DNA of 64,000 nt. It comes from Candidatus Nitrosothermus koennekei. Its GTDB lineage: Archaea > Thermoproteota > Nitrososphaeria > Nitrososphaerales > Nitrosocaldaceae. The notes below the pieces were generated by a model that saw nothing but the letters and a program-made list of their open reading frames with translations, was not told the origin of the DNA and made no database searches. The stretch lies in contig JACAFH010000003.1 of assembly GCA_013538715.1 (NCBI GenBank), positions 121,165 through 185,164 of the forward strand, in the 5' to 3' direction. Below, piece by piece: positions 62,671-64,000 of this stretch. The translations under genes were made by a program, and so were the position numbers. Every line of letters begins with the position of its first letter. The stretch's first letter is position 1.

Positions 62671-63593
62671 ACAAATATTGCTAGTAAGAGCACTAACTGA
62701 AATGAGAAGGAAAGTAGACGTATTGGCGGCCTTAAACTTTTTATTTTCTTTGTATCTTCAGTTTTGAAGAGTATTGATAGTTTAAGCATGAATAACATAC
62801 ATACTATCATTGATAATACAGTGCTTACTATGCTCATCTCATTTATAAAATAAAGCCATGCTGTTAATGCCATTAAAGTAGACAATGCTCCATACATCAC
62901 TTTTGTAGTATTTATTTGCCCTATAATTATTGGTAATGTTCTTCTATTGTTTGCTTTATCTCCTTTTAGATCACTTATATCTCCTAATAGTGCTAGTACA
63001 GTGCATATTATAAAGAATGCAATACCTGCATATAATGTATCTAAAGCTATTTCATCGTTTGCAAATCCTCCAAGAAATGATGCGAGCATAGCTCCTATAC
63101 TTGTTACAATAGTTTTGTAAGGAAATCTATCTTTGAAACTTGTCTTAGGATGAGAATATGCTATTCCTAATATTACTAGGATGCTAGATATTATAAAAGC
63201 TTGAATGTTTATAAAGAAAGTCATTACTAGAGCAATGATATTGAGTATCCATGTCAAACGTATTATATGCTCTTTTGTAACTTTACCACTAGCAAAAGGT
63301 CTATTAGGGTCATTAACTTTATCTACCTCTAGATCTTGTGCATCGTTATATGTATAAGTTGCTAGTAATATAAGATAACTAGAACTTACAGCTAATACTC
63401 CTATGGTAGGATCCAATGCTCCATCATATGAGATCATTAATGCTACGAATGTGGCCCATGGAAAGTTGAATATAAGCCATCTAGCCTTAGCATATTGTAA
63501 CAGTGCCTTCATGGATGCTACAACTATCTCAACTGTTTCGTTTTTTCTATGGTTGTACTCTTTGATTAGTGAATATTCATATTTATTATCCAT
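62667..63593 (-). CDS. UbiA-family prenyltransferase
   Basis: 308 residues, about eight membrane helices. The two aspartate-rich prenyl-diphosphate sites are present: NDAQDLEVDKVNDPNRP near 83 and DISDLKGDKANNRRTLP near 205. Candidates are digeranylgeranylglyceryl phosphate synthase of archaeal lipid assembly, a quinone prenyltransferase, or a heme/chlorin enzyme; the NRP after the first motif is shared by several of these. Together with tes it fits a membrane-lipid theme, though not in an operon with it. Confidence 0.88.
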   Translation of the reverse strand: MDNKYEYSLIKEYNHRKNETVEIVVASMKALLQYAKARWLIFNFPWATFVALMISYDGALDPTIGVLAVSSSYLILLATYTYNDAQDLEVDKVNDPNRPFASGKVTKEHIIRLTWILNIIALVMTFFINIQAFIISSILVILGIAYSHPKTSFKDRFPYKTIVTSIGAMLASFLGGFANDEIALDTLYAGIAFFIICTVLALLGDISDLKGDKANNRRTLPIIIGQINTTKVMYGALSTLMALTAWLYFINEMSIVSTVLSMIVCMLFMLKLSILFKTEDTKKIKSLRPPIRLLSFSFQLVLLLAIFV

Positions 63594-63750
63594 ATTTGGA
63601 TAATAAATTATCTATCTGATAAATATTTCGATAAAATTAATAATATGAATTTTATATTATAAAATATATAGTATATAAATATATAAATATAGATAATATT
63701 AATATAGTAATTAATAGAATCATTTAATTTATGTTATATAAGTTTATTAA

Positions 63751-64000
63751 CTATATGACTTTTAAACCATATACACGAAATACTGATGAATATAATAGTA
63801 TTGCATTGTTATTTTGTGCAAATTCTTTAATACCATTTATAATATCTTCATATTCATATTCAGATATTAACCCATTAGATATAAAATTATCCTTTAATAC
63901 ATTAGCAAATAATATTGGTAACATATTATATCTATAGTTCATAGGACAGCATATAGCATAAAGACTAACCTTTGCATCAATATTACAATCTTTAAACATA
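63751..64000 (-). CDS. C-terminal end of a probable methyltransferase (cut by window edge)
   Basis: The last 82 or so residues of a leftward gene that enters from beyond the right edge; a Met codon lies at 63999, but the true start is probably outside. Visible: AICCPMNYRYNMLPILFANV, EYEYEDIINGIKEFAQNNNA and ILLYSSVFRVYGLKVI. A final strand of the kind SSVFxVxGxK with a preceding EYExIIxxIKxF helix is common in class I AdoMet methyltransferases. Without the AdoMet site in view, this is a tentative call. Confidence 0.45.
   Translation of the reverse strand, partial: MFKDCNIDAKVSLYAICCPMNYRYNMLPILFANVLKDNFISNGLISEYEYEDIINGIKEFAQNNNAILLYSSVFRVYGLKVI

Noticed and set aside
1..64000. Insertion sequences, prophage or integrase genes
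   Set aside because: No transposase, integrase or phage structural protein is recognisable, and no terminal inverted repeats with target duplications were seen.

Overview
The window looks like a chromosome segment of an archaeon in the Nitrososphaeria (Thaumarchaeota/Nitrososphaerota). Evidence: GatDE amidotransferase, ribosomal protein S17e, an archaeal histone, a tetraether lipid synthase-like radical SAM protein, ESCRT-III/Cdv division genes, diphthine synthase, several TrmB-family regulators and a copper nitrite reductase-type multicopper oxidase of the kind found in ammonia-oxidising archaea. The DNA is AT-rich, with heavy use of ATA for Ile and AGA/AGG for Arg. Together with the Tes homologue this hints at a thermophilic lineage, but that is inference and the genus cannot be settled here. 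No amo genes, rRNA, CRISPR array or insertion sequence is visible. Many genes start directly behind a TATA box about 25-30 bp upstream, as expected for leaderless archaeal transcripts.

Layout. 1-10 kb: end of glyA, a small zinc protein, an aminotransferase, a compact cdvB / short cdvB-like / cdvC set, a TrmB regulator, ileS, rps17e, a TatD nuclease, a histone and tRNA-Cys. 10-16 kb: a 998-residue secreted protein resembling an S-layer protein behind a long AT-rich control region, a glycosyltransferase, and a coiled-coil PD-(D/E)XK protein whose gene contains nearly perfect 87-bp and 63-bp repeats. 16-21 kb: an operon etfB-etfA-etfCX, a 40-residue peptide with eight cysteines, and larB, with overlapping reading frames. 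20.9-25 kb: a first NurA-HerA pair and a DUF59-PqqD fusion.

25-34 kb: mtnA, then surface-glycan locus A (DUF354 protein, nucleotide-sugar dehydrogenase, decayed glycosyltransferase, asparagine-synthase-like protein, GT2, two-helix membrane protein, glmS) and an RNA methyltransferase. 34-41 kb: alpha/beta hydrolase, Tes-like radical SAM enzyme, TrmB and DtxR regulators, a half-size HEAT-repeat protein resembling deoxyhypusine hydroxylase, and an Lrp-like regulator with a cysteine-rich tail. 40-47 kb: gatD-gatE, three small winged-helix proteins, and a second NurA-HerA pair. 47-52.6 kb: glnK, a four-gene run with a VOC protein and zinc ribbon, and an operon of histidine kinase, receiver and class III cyclase.

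52.7-58 kb: surface-glycan locus B (aminotransferase, epimerase, truncated PP-loop peptide, GNAT, glycosyltransferase, second two-helix membrane protein, UDP-sugar dehydrogenase). 58-64 kb: the NirK-like oxidase behind a palindrome-rich promoter, an endonuclease IV-like protein, a zinc protein, diphthine synthase fused to DUF357, a winged-helix regulator, a UbiA prenyltransferase and the end of a probable methyltransferase.

Themes: cell surface construction (S-layer-like protein, two glycan loci, tetraether and prenyl lipids), redox (ETF complex, NirK), DNA end processing (two NurA-HerA pairs), and signal transduction. The most unusual items are the eight-cysteine peptide wedged between etfCX and larB, the kinase-receiver-cyclase operon, the winged-helix trio beside NurA-HerA, the half-size DOHH-like protein and the paralogous membrane proteins marking both glycan loci.
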